A stretch of DNA of 64,000 nt from CAG-1782 sp964418255 (GTDB taxonomy: Bacteria > Bacillota > Clostridia > Christensenellales > DTU072), in the NCBI GenBank assembly GCA_964418255.1, contig CAYQKV010000009.1, positions 24,974 to 88,973 on the forward strand, read 5' to 3'. Below are positions 18,381 through 28,600 of this stretch, piece by piece (position 1 is the first letter of the stretch; every line of letters starts with the position of its first letter). The position numbers and the translations under genes were made by a program. Under the pieces are notes generated by a model. It was not told where the DNA came from. It did no database searches and worked only from the letters and a program-made list of their open reading frames with translations.

Positions 18381-19130
18381 ATGATAATTTATTTCAGCGG
18401 AACGGGAAACTCGCGCTACGTTGCGGAAAAACTTCTCAGAGAGGGCGAAAAAATCGTAGACGCGGCGAAACAAGAGTTTACCGTTTGCGACGAAGAAAGA
18501 GTCGGGTTTGTATTTCCGTGTTATTGCGGAGATATACCGCCGAAACTTATAGATTTTGTCGAGAAATCGACGGTGGGCAAGCCGAATTACGCGTTTGCGG
18601 TGTGTACCTGCGGCGCGAGCGCGGGCAGGAGTTTTCGTTCGCTTAAATATTTGCTCTGCGCTAAGGGCGCGACGCTGGATTTTGCGGAAAGCATAGTTAT
18701 GCCGGACAGTTGCGTGCTTTACGCGTTCCCGAAAAAGGTAGTGAAAAAACTCCTTTTAAGCGCGGACGAAAGGATAGGCAAAATCAAGGTGAAAATCGAC
18801 GCGTCCGAGAGGAAAAACCTTAAAGGGAAAAAGCCGCTCGGGTTCAGGTCGAAAGCCGTGTGGTTTATGTTCGGAAAAATAGTGGGTATTTATCGCAAGC
18901 GTTCGGACGAAAACTGCATAGGGTGCGGAGAATGCGTAAAGGCGTGCGAAGCGGGGAATATTAAAATCGTAGACGGAAAAGCGGTGTTCGGGAAGAAACC
19001 CGAGAGTTGCTATCAGTGTTTCGCGTGCATAAACGTATGTCCCAAATGCGCGATACGCTTCGGCGCGCTTAAAAACAGCGAAGAAAAGAGATATTATCAT
19101 CCCGCTTATCGCGGAAAACAGGAGGAGTAA
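18381..19130 (+). CDS. EFR1-type flavodoxin/ferredoxin protein
   Basis: A 249-residue redox protein combining an N-terminal flavodoxin-like FMN-binding domain (IIYFSGTGNSRYVA at the start) with a C-terminal pair of [4Fe-4S] motifs, CIGCGECVKAC near 179 and CYQCFACINVC near 211, each ending the usual CxxCxxCxxxC pattern. It should shuttle electrons in the cytosol of an anaerobe. Its partner is not evident. It has an AAAGGAG ribosome site, follows the giant gene by 16 bp, and its stop overlaps the start of the next ABC gene (TAATG), so it is part of that operon. Confidence 0.88.
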   Translation: MIIYFSGTGNSRYVAEKLLREGEKIVDAAKQEFTVCDEERVGFVFPCYCGDIPPKLIDFVEKSTVGKPNYAFAVCTCGASAGRSFRSLKYLLCAKGATLDFAESIVMPDSCVLYAFPKKVVKKLLLSADERIGKIKVKIDASERKNLKGKKPLGFRSKAVWFMFGKIVGIYRKRSDENCIGCGECVKACEAGNIKIVDGKAVFGKKPESCYQCFACINVCPKCAIRFGALKNSEEKRYYHPAYRGKQEE

Positions 19131-20134
19131 TGGCAGTACTCGAAATAGACGGAGTAACGAAAATTTACAAGAGCAAAGGACGGACGGTTGCCGCGGCGCA
19201 AGACGTTTCGTTTACCGTAGATAAAGGGGAAATAGTTGGATTTATCGGCAAAAACGGCGCGGGAAAAAGCACTACGCTTAAAATCGCGGTGGGACTTGCC
19301 GAGCCGACTTCGGGAGCGGTGAGAATCAACGGGTTCGACGTAAAAACTCAGCGCGTATCCGCGCTTGAAAAGGTAGGGTGCGTGGTGGAAACCCCCGACC
19401 TTTACCGCGATTGGAGCGCGATGAAAAACCTCGAATATTTTGCGGCAATCGGCGGGAAAAAAGAGTTCGGAACGGGCGCGGAGTTCAAAAGAAACGTCAA
19501 AGAACGCTCGGAAGAACTTCTGAAAATGGTCGGACTTTTCGAAAGGCGCAACGACCCCGTAAGAAAGTATTCCCTCGGAATGAAACAGAGGGTGGGCATA
19601 GCGCAGGCGCTTCTTTGCAAGCCCGATTTGCTCATACTCGACGAGCCGACGAACGGGCTCGACCCCGAGGGGATAAAGGAAGTAAGAGATATATTGATAA
19701 AACTGAGCAAGGAATACGGAATGGCGGTGCTTGTTAGCAGTCATCTTCTCACCGAAATTCAGGCGACCTGCGACAAGTTCGTCATTATAAACAAAGGAAA
19801 GGTGAGCGGCGTTTACACGCGCGAGGACATAGAAAGCAACACGGAAGACGGCAAGATTATCCTTCTTACCGACGACGTGGTAAAAGCGAAAGACGCGCTC
19901 AAAAACGACCTTTGTCTCGACAGCGTTATACTCGGAAACGGCAAAGTCGAGTTTTCCACCGACAAATCGGTAAACGACGTGATGAAAGACCTTATTTTGG
20001 CGGGAGTAAACGTGCTGGGAATATCGAAAAAAGAGACGTCTCTCGAAGAATTCTTTATGAATATAACGGGAGGCGACGAAAATAAAAAGAGCGTAACGCC
20101 CGCGCTCGATAAATACAGAGGTGAAAACAAATGA
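19130..20134 (+). CDS. ABC transporter ATP-binding protein
   Basis: A 334-residue ATPase of the ABC-2/DRR-type exporter class. Walker A is GKNGAGKST (about residue 40), the signature is YSLGMKQR, and Walker B with D-loop is LLILDEPTNGLDPEG, followed by the switch His in SSHLL. The C-terminal 110 residues form the extension typical of drug or lipid exporters. Its end overlaps the permease start by four bases, showing they form one transporter. The substrate cannot be predicted; export of an antibiotic or a cell-envelope component is usual for the family. Confidence 0.92.
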   Translation: MAVLEIDGVTKIYKSKGRTVAAAQDVSFTVDKGEIVGFIGKNGAGKSTTLKIAVGLAEPTSGAVRINGFDVKTQRVSALEKVGCVVETPDLYRDWSAMKNLEYFAAIGGKKEFGTGAEFKRNVKERSEELLKMVGLFERRNDPVRKYSLGMKQRVGIAQALLCKPDLLILDEPTNGLDPEGIKEVRDILIKLSKEYGMAVLVSSHLLTEIQATCDKFVIINKGKVSGVYTREDIESNTEDGKIILLTDDVVKAKDALKNDLCLDSVILGNGKVEFSTDKSVNDVMKDLILAGVNVLGISKKETSLEEFFMNITGGDENKKSVTPALDKYRGENK

Positions 20135-21210
20135 AAAACTTATTTGTCTGGGAAATAAAAAAGAGCGTAAAAAGAAACGCGATTATCGGAATAGCGATAA
20201 CCGCGGTCGTCCTGCTCATACTGTTCGCCGTCGTGTATAACATTCTCGACGACCTCGTAAGAGACATAGTGAGCGGAGATATAAGTATCGACGACATAGA
20301 GGACGAGACGGGGGTCGACGTGGAATTGAACTACGGCGAAATCCGAGCGGAAAAACTCACGAAAGAAGAGCTCGAAGAGTATAAACGGCTTATGGAAAAG
20401 CACGTGGCGGAACTTGAAAAAGAGTACAAAACAAACAAATACGTTTACGACCAACTCTTTGCGGAAAAGAGCGCGCTCGCAGAAGTAAACTACGCGCTCG
20501 ACCACGGTATTTACAATAAAGAAGTAAGACTTCTCGGATTTAATTACGACGGCACGGGCGACGGTTCGAGTGCGGAAGGGTTCGTCACTATGTACGGCTC
20601 GGTTATGGCGCTCGTCGTGCTTATATACGGAATAATTCTCGGCGCGAATTCGTACAGCGGCGAATATAAAAGCGGCACGATAAAACTCGTCCTTACACGC
20701 CCCGTAAAGAAGAGTTCGCTAACCCTTGCAAAACTTCTTTCTATGTACGCGGCGACGACTGTCGCGTTCCTCGTGCCCGTTCTGATGAGCTACGTTTACG
20801 GCGCGATAGCGTTCGGGTCGGACTCGGCGGTAACTATGATTTATAGCTTCAACGCCTCGGGCGCGGGGGTTACCACGGTCGGCGCGCATACGTTCGGAAT
20901 GATAGTCAACAATTTGATAAATATCTTTGTTATGGCAACCCTTTCGTTTGCTTTGGCAACCGTAACCCGCAATTCGGCTGCGGGAATTCTCGTTTCCCTC
21001 GCCGTTGTGCTGGGTATAGGCAGTTTCTTCTCGTCGATAGGACTTACGGCGTTTACCCTTTCGTATTCGCTCGACTTTATGCAGTTCTTCGGAGTAGGTA
21101 ACGTAGTGAGAAACGGGAACTTCTTTATTTCGCTTGCGGTGGTGATATTCTGGCTGGCGGCTTCGCTTGTATCGGCGTTTGTCGTTACGCAAAAAAGAGA
21201 CGTATATTAA
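20131..21210 (+). CDS. ABC-2 type permease
   Basis: A 359-residue integral membrane protein. There is one transmembrane helix near the N-terminus (about 15-38), a roughly 120-residue charged extracytoplasmic loop, then five hydrophobic segments from about 155 on (around ALVVLIYGIILGANSYSGE and the following helices). The motif SGEYKSGTIKLVLTRPVKKS is the usual cytoplasmic coupling stretch of ABC-2 permeases. It overlaps the ATPase gene by 4 bp and is its membrane partner. Confidence 0.88.
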   Translation: MKNLFVWEIKKSVKRNAIIGIAITAVVLLILFAVVYNILDDLVRDIVSGDISIDDIEDETGVDVELNYGEIRAEKLTKEELEEYKRLMEKHVAELEKEYKTNKYVYDQLFAEKSALAEVNYALDHGIYNKEVRLLGFNYDGTGDGSSAEGFVTMYGSVMALVVLIYGIILGANSYSGEYKSGTIKLVLTRPVKKSSLTLAKLLSMYAATTVAFLVPVLMSYVYGAIAFGSDSAVTMIYSFNASGAGVTTVGAHTFGMIVNNLINIFVMATLSFALATVTRNSAAGILVSLAVVLGIGSFFSSIGLTAFTLSYSLDFMQFFGVGNVVRNGNFFISLAVVIFWLAASLVSAFVVTQKRDVY

Positions 21211-21227
21211 AATAAGGAGGCAAACGA

Positions 21228-22112
21228 ATGAAAACGCTCGAAGTAGGGAATATCTGGTATTTTTTCTATATCGTAGTATGCGGGGGAATTGCCGCCGCGG
21301 GATTTTTCCCGTTCCGTAAGGCGACGGAAAAGAAAAAATACATTTATGTATTGACTCTTTCGTTTGTTAATTTCGCATTGCATTTCCTTAAATTGCTTTT
21401 ACCCGAGTACGATTATTTTCCGATGAGCATACGTAAATGCACGTTTGAAAATATCTGCGCGGTCAGCGTGCTTATTTATCCGTTCGTGATGATGAGTAAG
21501 AGCGACGCCGCGAAAGATTACGTCGTATTCCTCGGCTTGATAGGCGGCGCGGCGGCGATGTTCGTGCCTACGGGAGCGTGGGGGCATCCGCCGTTCAGAT
21601 TGGAAACGATTAGGTTTTATCTTTCGCATATTTTGCTGTTTATGCAGGCGTTTTACACGCTTATGTACGGGTTGCACCGTCCGAGTTACAAGCGGTTCTG
21701 GCGCGTGCCGTTAAGTTTTTTCCTTATACTCGGCGTGATAACGCTTAACGAATTCGTTTTGCGCGCGACGGGATTTACCGAAGAAACCCTCGACCAAATG
21801 GTAGGCGACCCTACGGCGTCGAGAAACGGAATTTTCATTTTCGGTTTGCCCGAAAATATCGAAAGCAAACTCGGCTTTTTAACCGCGGTCGTGCCCGACT
21901 TTATGAAACACGGGTTCGGCTATCGGTCGGGAGACTTCCTCTGGCCGTGGGTGTGGCTGTTCTGGCCGATAATAACCTACGGAGAAATCGCCGCCCACGC
22001 GATAGGGTTCACCTGGGGATGGAAAGAACTCAAAGAGGATTTGGATAAAAGAAAAACCGCTTCGATTTCAAACGCGGGAAGCGGAAGAAAAATTTATCGC
22101 AAAAGACGTTAG
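21228..22112 (+). CDS. Membrane protein, possibly YwaF/TIGR02206-like
   Basis: A 294-residue protein with about six or seven hydrophobic segments and a basic cytoplasmic tail. The pattern of a polar helix followed by a serial transmembrane bundle, with GLIGGAAAMFVPTGAW and a later YLSHILLFMQAFY segment, recalls the YwaF/TMEM164 family, but I am not certain. It has a good ribosome site (AAGGAGGC) and follows the permease by 17 bp, so it likely belongs to the same operon. It ends eight bases before the stop of the convergent truA. No terminator is visible between the two. Confidence 0.6.
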   Translation: MKTLEVGNIWYFFYIVVCGGIAAAGFFPFRKATEKKKYIYVLTLSFVNFALHFLKLLLPEYDYFPMSIRKCTFENICAVSVLIYPFVMMSKSDAAKDYVVFLGLIGGAAAMFVPTGAWGHPPFRLETIRFYLSHILLFMQAFYTLMYGLHRPSYKRFWRVPLSFFLILGVITLNEFVLRATGFTEETLDQMVGDPTASRNGIFIFGLPENIESKLGFLTAVVPDFMKHGFGYRSGDFLWPWVWLFWPIITYGEIAAHAIGFTWGWKELKEDLDKRKTASISNAGSGRKIYRKRR

Positions 22113-22119
22113 ATTTTTT

Positions 22120-22869
22120 TTACACGTCGTAATCGACGGATACGAGAGTAAGCCCTTGCGGCGGGAAAGTCTTTCCGCAGAAAACGCGGTTTCCCGTTTC
22201 GAGGGCTTTTTTCACGTCGGAAAGCGGGCGCGTATTTAATCCGATTTCCACAACCGTGCCCGCGATAATCCGCACCATATTATATAAGAAACCGTTGCCC
22301 GTGACGGTGATGGAGAACGCGCCGTCGCCGCAAGGGGCAATCGAGGCGGAATAGATTGTGCGCACCGATGAAGTCACCGGTCTGCCCGTGTTGGAAAACG
22401 CCGCAAAGTCGTGCGTGCCGCGGATAAGCGCAAGGACTTCTTCCGCTTTGGAAATATCGAACTTTTCCTTATCGTAGGGAACGTGAGAGGCGTATCGGTC
22501 GGAAAGAGGACGGGATACGCGGGAAAGATAAAAATCGTATCGGTAAGTCTTTTTTTTCGCGGAATACTGCGCTTCGAATTCGTCGCTTACAACGGCGGCG
22601 TTTTTTACGCTTACGTCGCGGGGAAGGCGGGTATTTACCGCAAGAGCGAGTTTTTCCACGGGAAAATCTTTCGTGACGTCGAAATGCGCGGTCTGTCCGA
22701 GCGCGTGAACGCCCGCGTCCGTTCTGCCGCTTCCGCGGAGGGTGATTTGCTCGGTGAGAACGGAAGAAAGCGCGTCCTGCAAAACGCCCTGAACGCTTCT
22801 TTTCGACGGTTGAATTTGCCAGCCGCAAAAGTCCGTGCCGTCGTATTCGACGGTTATCATTACGCGCAT
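22120..22869 (-). CDS. truA: tRNA pseudouridine(38-40) synthase TruA
   Basis: A 249-residue enzyme converting uridines 38-40 of the tRNA anticodon stem to pseudouridine. The catalytic Asp51 lies in GRTDAGVHA, and the start MRVMITVEYDGTDFCGWQ is typical of the family. The length is normal. GGAGGC precedes the ATG. It is the last gene of the ecfA1-ecfA2-ecfT-truA unit, a linkage conserved in Firmicutes; the usual following rplM-rpsI genes are absent here. Confidence 0.95.
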   Translation of the reverse strand: MRVMITVEYDGTDFCGWQIQPSKRSVQGVLQDALSSVLTEQITLRGSGRTDAGVHALGQTAHFDVTKDFPVEKLALAVNTRLPRDVSVKNAAVVSDEFEAQYSAKKKTYRYDFYLSRVSRPLSDRYASHVPYDKEKFDISKAEEVLALIRGTHDFAAFSNTGRPVTSSVRTIYSASIAPCGDGAFSITVTGNGFLYNMVRIIAGTVVEIGLNTRPLSDVKKALETGNRVFCGKTFPPQGLTLVSVDYDV

Positions 22870-22897
22870 AAATGCCTCCGCAAGGAAAAAGTCAGGA

Positions 22898-23725
22898 TTA
22901 AATCGCGCCGTTTAACAGCCCGAAGAAACCGAGTTTTAACAGGATAATCAGAGTGAGAAACAATGCGAGAGCGAAAAACGCTATCAAATCGCGGTAGGAA
23001 AACCGCAACGGCTTCATTTTCGTACGGTGAGGGGTGGCGTTATAGCAACGCGCGTCGAGAGCCATAGCGAGTTCGTCCGCCCTGCGGAAAGTGGAGACGA
23101 ACAAGGGGATAAGCACGGGCAAAAGGGCTTTCGCGCGCTTTAACAGTCCGCCGTTGTCGAAATGAGCGCCGCGGGCTTTCTGCGCCATTATTATTTTGTT
23201 TACCTCTTCCATAAGAGTGGGGATAAACCGAAGAGCCGTGCTCATAATTACCGCCACGTCGTGCACGGGAAAACGAAGAAAAGAGAGCGGTTTCATAATG
23301 CTCTCCATTCCGTCGGTAAGAGCCATCGGAGTGGAAGTAAACGTAAGCATCGAAGTGGACACGACGAGGAATATTATGCGAAGAGCCATTTTCGCCGCGT
23401 AGATTAAACCGCCGTCGGTTATTCTGAGGAATTGCCACTCCCATAAAACGTTGCCGTCCTTATAGAAAAATACGTTTATTATCGCCGTAAATATGATAAT
23501 AAAGAGTATCGCTTTTACCGTTTTAAGGACGCTTAAAAGAGGAACTCGGGATACTAAAATAACGATTAGAATAAAGGCATAGCACGCCGCGTACGCATAG
23601 AAAGTATCGCATAAAAATACCGATACGATAAAAATGAGAACGGCGAAAAGTTTTATTCTCGGGTCGAGTTTGTGAATGAACGACGAGGCGGGGTAGTATT
23701 GCCCGAAGACGATTTCTTTGTTCAA
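22898..23725 (-). CDS. ecfT: ECF transporter transmembrane subunit EcfT
   Basis: A 275-residue membrane subunit of the energy-coupling factor module that drives vitamin and trace-nutrient uptake with interchangeable S components. About five transmembrane helices are visible, plus the two coupling motifs AQKARG and ALDARCY that contact the ATPases. The start is a TTG at 23725 with GGAGGG upstream, overlapping the ecfA2 stop by 4 bp. No S-component gene lies nearby, as expected for a shared module. Confidence 0.93.
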   Translation of the reverse strand: MNKEIVFGQYYPASSFIHKLDPRIKLFAVLIFIVSVFLCDTFYAYAACYAFILIVILVSRVPLLSVLKTVKAILFIIIFTAIINVFFYKDGNVLWEWQFLRITDGGLIYAAKMALRIIFLVVSTSMLTFTSTPMALTDGMESIMKPLSFLRFPVHDVAVIMSTALRFIPTLMEEVNKIIMAQKARGAHFDNGGLLKRAKALLPVLIPLFVSTFRRADELAMALDARCYNATPHRTKMKPLRFSYRDLIAFFALALFLTLIILLKLGFFGLLNGAI

Positions 23726-24588
23726 TTCGTCCCTCCTTTTCCCGAAAAGTACGAAGATACGCTATCGGTAAGACTTTGCCGCGTGAGAGGGCGGGAGGGG
23801 AGAATTATGCCTCGGGATGCGAGTTTTTTGGTGATTGCGACCGCGTGGGGAAGGGCGAGACCGAAAGCGTCTTCGTACTCGTCGTAGAAGAATTTTTCGG
23901 GGGTGGAGTCGCAGATTTTTTTACCGTCGGACAGAGCGATTACGCGGTCGGCGTATTCCGCGATTTCGTCCATATTGTGGCTGACCATTATGACGGTCTT
24001 GACCGCGCCCGAAGCGCGGAGGGAAGTCAGAAGGTCGAGCATATCCCGTTTGCCCGCAGGGTCGAGACCCGCCGTCGGTTCGTCGAGAATGAGAAAGTCG
24101 GGGTTGTATGAAAGAACGCCCGCTACCGCCACGCGGCGTTTCTCGCCGCCGCTCAGTTCTATCGGGGAGCGTTCTTTTATTCCGTCGAAGTCGAGTCCGA
24201 CCATTCTTATCGCGCGCTCGGCGTTCTGCGCGGCTTCTTCGTCGCTCATACCGAAATTGCGCGGTCCGAATTTGACGTCGTCGAGAACGGTCTCGGCAAA
24301 CAGTTGATATTCGGGGTACTGGAAGAGCATACCGATTTTTTTGCGGAGTTTTTGCAGGTCGGGTTTGCGCGCGGACAGGTCGATTTCGTCCACGACGATT
24401 TTCCCGTCCGTCAGTTTGATTAGCCCGTTGAGATGTTGAATGAGAGTGCTCTTTCCGCTTCCCGTACAGCCCACTATGCCGACGAATTCTCCGTCGCTTA
24501 CCGTAAAGGAAACGTTATCGAGAGCCTTTTTTTCGAACGGCGATTTCTTGCCGTATGTAAAGGATAAATTTTCTACGACAATCGGCAT
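23722..24588 (-). CDS. ecfA2: ECF transporter ATPase EcfA2
   Basis: A 288-residue ATPase of the ECF module: Walker A GCTGSGKST, signature LSGGEKRR, Walker B FLILDEPTAGLDP, switch His in VSHNMDEI, and the C-terminal extension found in EcfA proteins. GGAGGAAAT precedes its ATG. It overlaps the end of ecfA1 by 16 bp, showing translational coupling. It pairs with EcfA1 to energise EcfT. Confidence 0.93.
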   Translation of the reverse strand: MPIVVENLSFTYGKKSPFEKKALDNVSFTVSDGEFVGIVGCTGSGKSTLIQHLNGLIKLTDGKIVVDEIDLSARKPDLQKLRKKIGMLFQYPEYQLFAETVLDDVKFGPRNFGMSDEEAAQNAERAIRMVGLDFDGIKERSPIELSGGEKRRVAVAGVLSYNPDFLILDEPTAGLDPAGKRDMLDLLTSLRASGAVKTVIMVSHNMDEIAEYADRVIALSDGKKICDSTPEKFFYDEYEDAFGLALPHAVAITKKLASRGIILPSRPLTRQSLTDSVSSYFSGKGGTN

Positions 24589-25403
24589 ATTTCCTCCGTG
24601 AGCGCGTCGTCGTCGAGACAGACGCCGACGGAAATTCCCTTTAAGGCGAGGTCGCGCGCGACCGCCGTTGCAAAAGGAAGTTCGAGTTTGGCTTCTTTAA
24701 GGATTTTGGGATTCCCGAAAACCTCGTTCGGAGTACCCGAAAAGACAAGTTCTCCGCCGTTCATTACGCCTATTCTGTCGGCGGAAACGGCTTCGTCCAT
24801 ATAGTGGGTGATGAGAATTACCGTCATACCGTGCTCTTTGTTCAGGGCGCGGACGGTGTCGAGGACTTCCTTTCTTCCCTCGGGGTCGAGCATAGAGGTG
24901 CTTTCGTCGAGAATGAGAACTTTCGGGAGCATAGCGAGAATGGCGGCGATAGCCACGCGCTGTTTCTGTCCGCCGCTGAGTTTGAAAGGAGTGCCGGTTT
25001 TTCTGTCCGACATACCGACGGTTTCCAAAGCCCAGTCGACGCGGCGGCGGATTTCTTCGGGCGGAACGCCGAGATTTTCGCAACCGAAAGCGATGTCGTC
25101 CTCGATTATCGAAGCGACCATCTGGTTGTCGGGATTCTGAAAGACCATACCTACGGTGGAGCGTAGGTCGAAAACGCGGCTTTCGTCGGCGGAATTTATG
25201 CCGTCGACCGTGATTTTCCCTTCGTCGGGGGTGAGAAACCCGTTGACGAGTTTGGCGAGCGTGCTTTTGCCGCTGCCGTTATGTCCGAGAAGCACGATAA
25301 ATTCCCCTTCGTTTACCGAAAGGGATACGTTTTTCACGCCCACGGATACGGACTCGTCCGTCTTGTAGGAAAATGTTACGTTTTCGATTTCTATTATCGC
25401 CAT
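24573..25403 (-). CDS. ecfA1: ECF transporter ATPase EcfA1
   Basis: A 276-residue ATPase: Walker A GHNGSGKST, signature LSGGQKQR, Walker B VLILDESTSMLDPEG and ITHYMDEA. Ser replaces the usual Pro in DEPT (DEST), common for EcfA1. The start at 25403 (MAIIEIENVTFSY) fits the family; a TTG at 25439 would add 12 unlikely residues. The ribosome site is weak. It is the first gene of the operon; the AT-rich upstream region shows no strong promoter on this strand. Confidence 0.93.
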   Translation of the reverse strand: MAIIEIENVTFSYKTDESVSVGVKNVSLSVNEGEFIVLLGHNGSGKSTLAKLVNGFLTPDEGKITVDGINSADESRVFDLRSTVGMVFQNPDNQMVASIIEDDIAFGCENLGVPPEEIRRRVDWALETVGMSDRKTGTPFKLSGGQKQRVAIAAILAMLPKVLILDESTSMLDPEGRKEVLDTVRALNKEHGMTVILITHYMDEAVSADRIGVMNGGELVFSGTPNEVFGNPKILKEAKLELPFATAVARDLALKGISVGVCLDDDALTEEICRLS

Positions 25404-25516
25404 AGCCAAAAGTTTAGCATAACGCAAACGAAAAAGCAAATAAAAGCAAATAAATGCCCGAATTTTGCTTAATTTATTTTATTTATATAAATAAGACTTA
25501 ATTGCGCATACCCGTC

Positions 25517-25545
25517 TTGACAGGTAACGAGAAAATATATATAAT
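25517..25545 (+). promoter_or_regulatory. Consensus promoter of giant genes 2 and 3
   Basis: TTGACA at 25517-25522, exactly 17 bp, TATAAT at 25540-25545. The match to the sigma-A consensus is perfect. The leader to the ATG at 25602 is about 50 bases. Confidence 0.88.
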
Positions 25546-25601
25546 ATATACAAAGCAAAAAGGGCGACTTATGCTCTTTTTCACTCGGGAGGTACTTCTT
25601 G

Positions 25602-28600
25602 ATGGGTACGAAAAACGGTCTTTTCAAAAAATTGCTTCTGTGCGTGCTGGCGGCGCTTATGCTTTCGCTCGTGCTTTCGGCGTGCGAGTTGGAGGACCCC
25701 GTTCGGGAATCCACCTACTACATAAACGACAATCAGAGCAACTACTACAACAAAGACCATACGACCACGGACGAAGCGGTCGACGAGTTTACCGACTCCA
25801 TTACCGCGTTAAGAAAATACCTCGACAGCGAATCTTTCGTAGACAGCGGATACTATATGGGCGTTGATTTCGACATCGACGTGCTCGACCCCGAGAACAA
25901 CACCGCGGGCAACTTCGCTCTCCGTATTCAGTCCTACCTCTATACCTATCCCTACGAAGACGACGACGGCAACCCCATTTACAAATATTACGAAAACGGA
26001 CGTTATTACGACGAGAACAACGAAGAGGGTACGCGCACGCTCGTAAGCGCGCTGGAAATTCACAACGAGGCGATTAAAAAATCCGATATTTGCATAGAGT
26101 GGTACAACGGCGCGACCAACGAGGTGCTCATAGGGTTGTACTTCGACGGAATCAACAGCAACGCAGACAGCCCCGGCAATATCCTGTACCTCAACATACA
26201 AGGGTATAAGCGCAGTTTCCCCGATTTCGGCGACACGGTGCTTTATCAGCAGCTCATAAGGCTTCTCGTAAACCTTTCGGTGGAAGGAATTCTCGAATCT
26301 CTCGGATTGCAGGGCGACGCGGGAACGGGTTCGATTAACTCGACGATGTCCAGCTTGGTCGGCGAAAACTACAAGCGTGTGGTAAACGGAGATTTGGTAA
26401 GTCTTCTGTTTTATTCCGTTACTCTCGACGCGATAGCGGGCAACGTCAACGACCTTATCTACGACATCCTCGGCGTGTTCGGAAGAAAATGGGACCCGAT
26501 GACGAATAAATTCCTCGGGTTCAAGTTCAGCACGGTGGCGAACGCGATAATTCAGTCGATAAACGCGGATATGCGGGCGATAATCTCCCCCGACAAGAGC
26601 GACGTAAGCGACGTTCTGACAAACGCGGAATTCGCGTTTGCGGGAGTAGTGAACAGTTACGACGTGCTGTATACGTATACGTCGAACATAAAGTTCGATT
26701 ACGGGTGGACTTACCCCGAAACGCTCAAACTCGACACGGACTATTACACGATGTTCGATTACGGAAATTACGAGTTCGACGGATTGCTGTACGTTCCGGC
26801 GTGGGACGCGCAGTTCGACGCGGAAATCAAGACGGACATTCAACAGTACGACAACAGCACGAACAACGTGTTTATGGAATTCCGCGACATAGCGAACGGC
26901 GAGCTTATGATAGGTCTCTATTACCGCGAAGAGAGGGCGTGGCTGGATATTTCGGGTATGGCGTATATGTACGGCTGGGTGGACGTAGAGTCTCTCGGTT
27001 TCCCGCAGGTCTGGGACGACCATCTCGACCTCGCCGAAGTGCTCGGCAAATTCTTCCGGATAATAAACAACACCATAGTGTCCATAGTGGACTCGATACT
27101 CGACCCCGCCTCGTCGGATAAGGAGAACAAAGTTCTCGAATACTTGATGGCGAAGACGAGTTTTACCGAGAAAGACCCCGAGGACATTTTTTCTATCAAC
27201 AGCGAAACGTTGCAGCTCGACATAGAACTCGTCAAGCAGATGCTCGAAGAGACGGGCGTGGGTTCGTTCTCCACGAGACAGATAATCAACATACTCGACT
27301 CGATGCTGCCGTACACGATGGACCAGATTGCCATTATGCTCGGTATAGCGAGCGCGGAAATTATGCTCGAAAAGACGTATTTCACCCTTACCTGGGACGT
27401 GGACGAGCAGGAATTCACGATAATTATGTATACAAACGTGGGCGTAACACCCGGCGAGCCGTCCACGATGATTTTCCAACTGGAACTCGTTCCCATACAC
27501 TTCGGCGAATACGTTCCCATTACCGAAATAGATTTCACGAACTTCAAACCTCTCGGCGAGATTTACACCTACTCGGGCACGCTCCGAGGGAATTTCATAT
27601 TCAGTTCGCAGGAAACCGTCGATTTGAGTAAACTTTTATCCGCGACGATAGGTGAAAGTTCGGGCTTGAACACGCCGTACGTGCTCGCGCAGAACGCGGG
27701 GCTTTCGTTTACCCTCGTTTACGACCAGTTCGTAAAAGACCAGTACGCCGACGGGCGGTGGAAGCTGGCGGGAAGAAGCGCGTTCGAACTCACCGTATGG
27801 CTTACGGGCAGCGAAAGCACGATAATCATCGGGCTTGCCTCGGATGACGTATGTTTCAACAACGAAGTTTACAAAGACCTGCCGGCAAGAGAAGACGAAC
27901 TCGGTTACGTCTGGGTCAATATCGCGTGCGTAACCAAAAACGGAACGCAGGTTATCCCGAAGATGAAGATAAGAGAAGACGTCTTTATGGCGTCGATGTC
28001 GGCGTATATGAACAACGAGACGTCGATAGAGGACGACGTGTCGAGTTTTGCCGACAACGATTTCAACCTGTCTCTTACCAGCATAATCACCGCGCTGTGT
28101 AAAGACGCGTACGTCATAGCGGCGGCGGACCAACTTGAAATCACCTCTTCCAACGAAACGTTGCAGAACCTGTTCAGAGTAAACGGACTTATCGGAAACA
28201 TCAAAGTGGACGCAGGATTCGAATACCGCGTAAAAGGACTGGAATCCATCAGAAAACAATACCTTATGTACGAAGTCGGATTTTTCGACAACATAACGGG
28301 AAACAGCCCGTACGACACGGCTTTGCACGACAGACTTCCCGTCTTCTTCTACGAAGACTATATGGACGACTACGACCCGCTTAAATACGATTTCCTCGTC
28401 TATAAAGACAACGTTATTCTCGACGACGGAACGATGATACTTGCGGGAACGATATATCTGTTCGAACTCGGAGCAAGGAGGGTCGTTTCGCGGCAGAACA
28501 TAGACTATCCGTCCAACTCGTTCTTTAACCGGGAGGACGCGAACAACCAGGATATAGCGCGGGTTAAATTCGTGCTCGAAGACCTCGTGCTCGACCCGAC

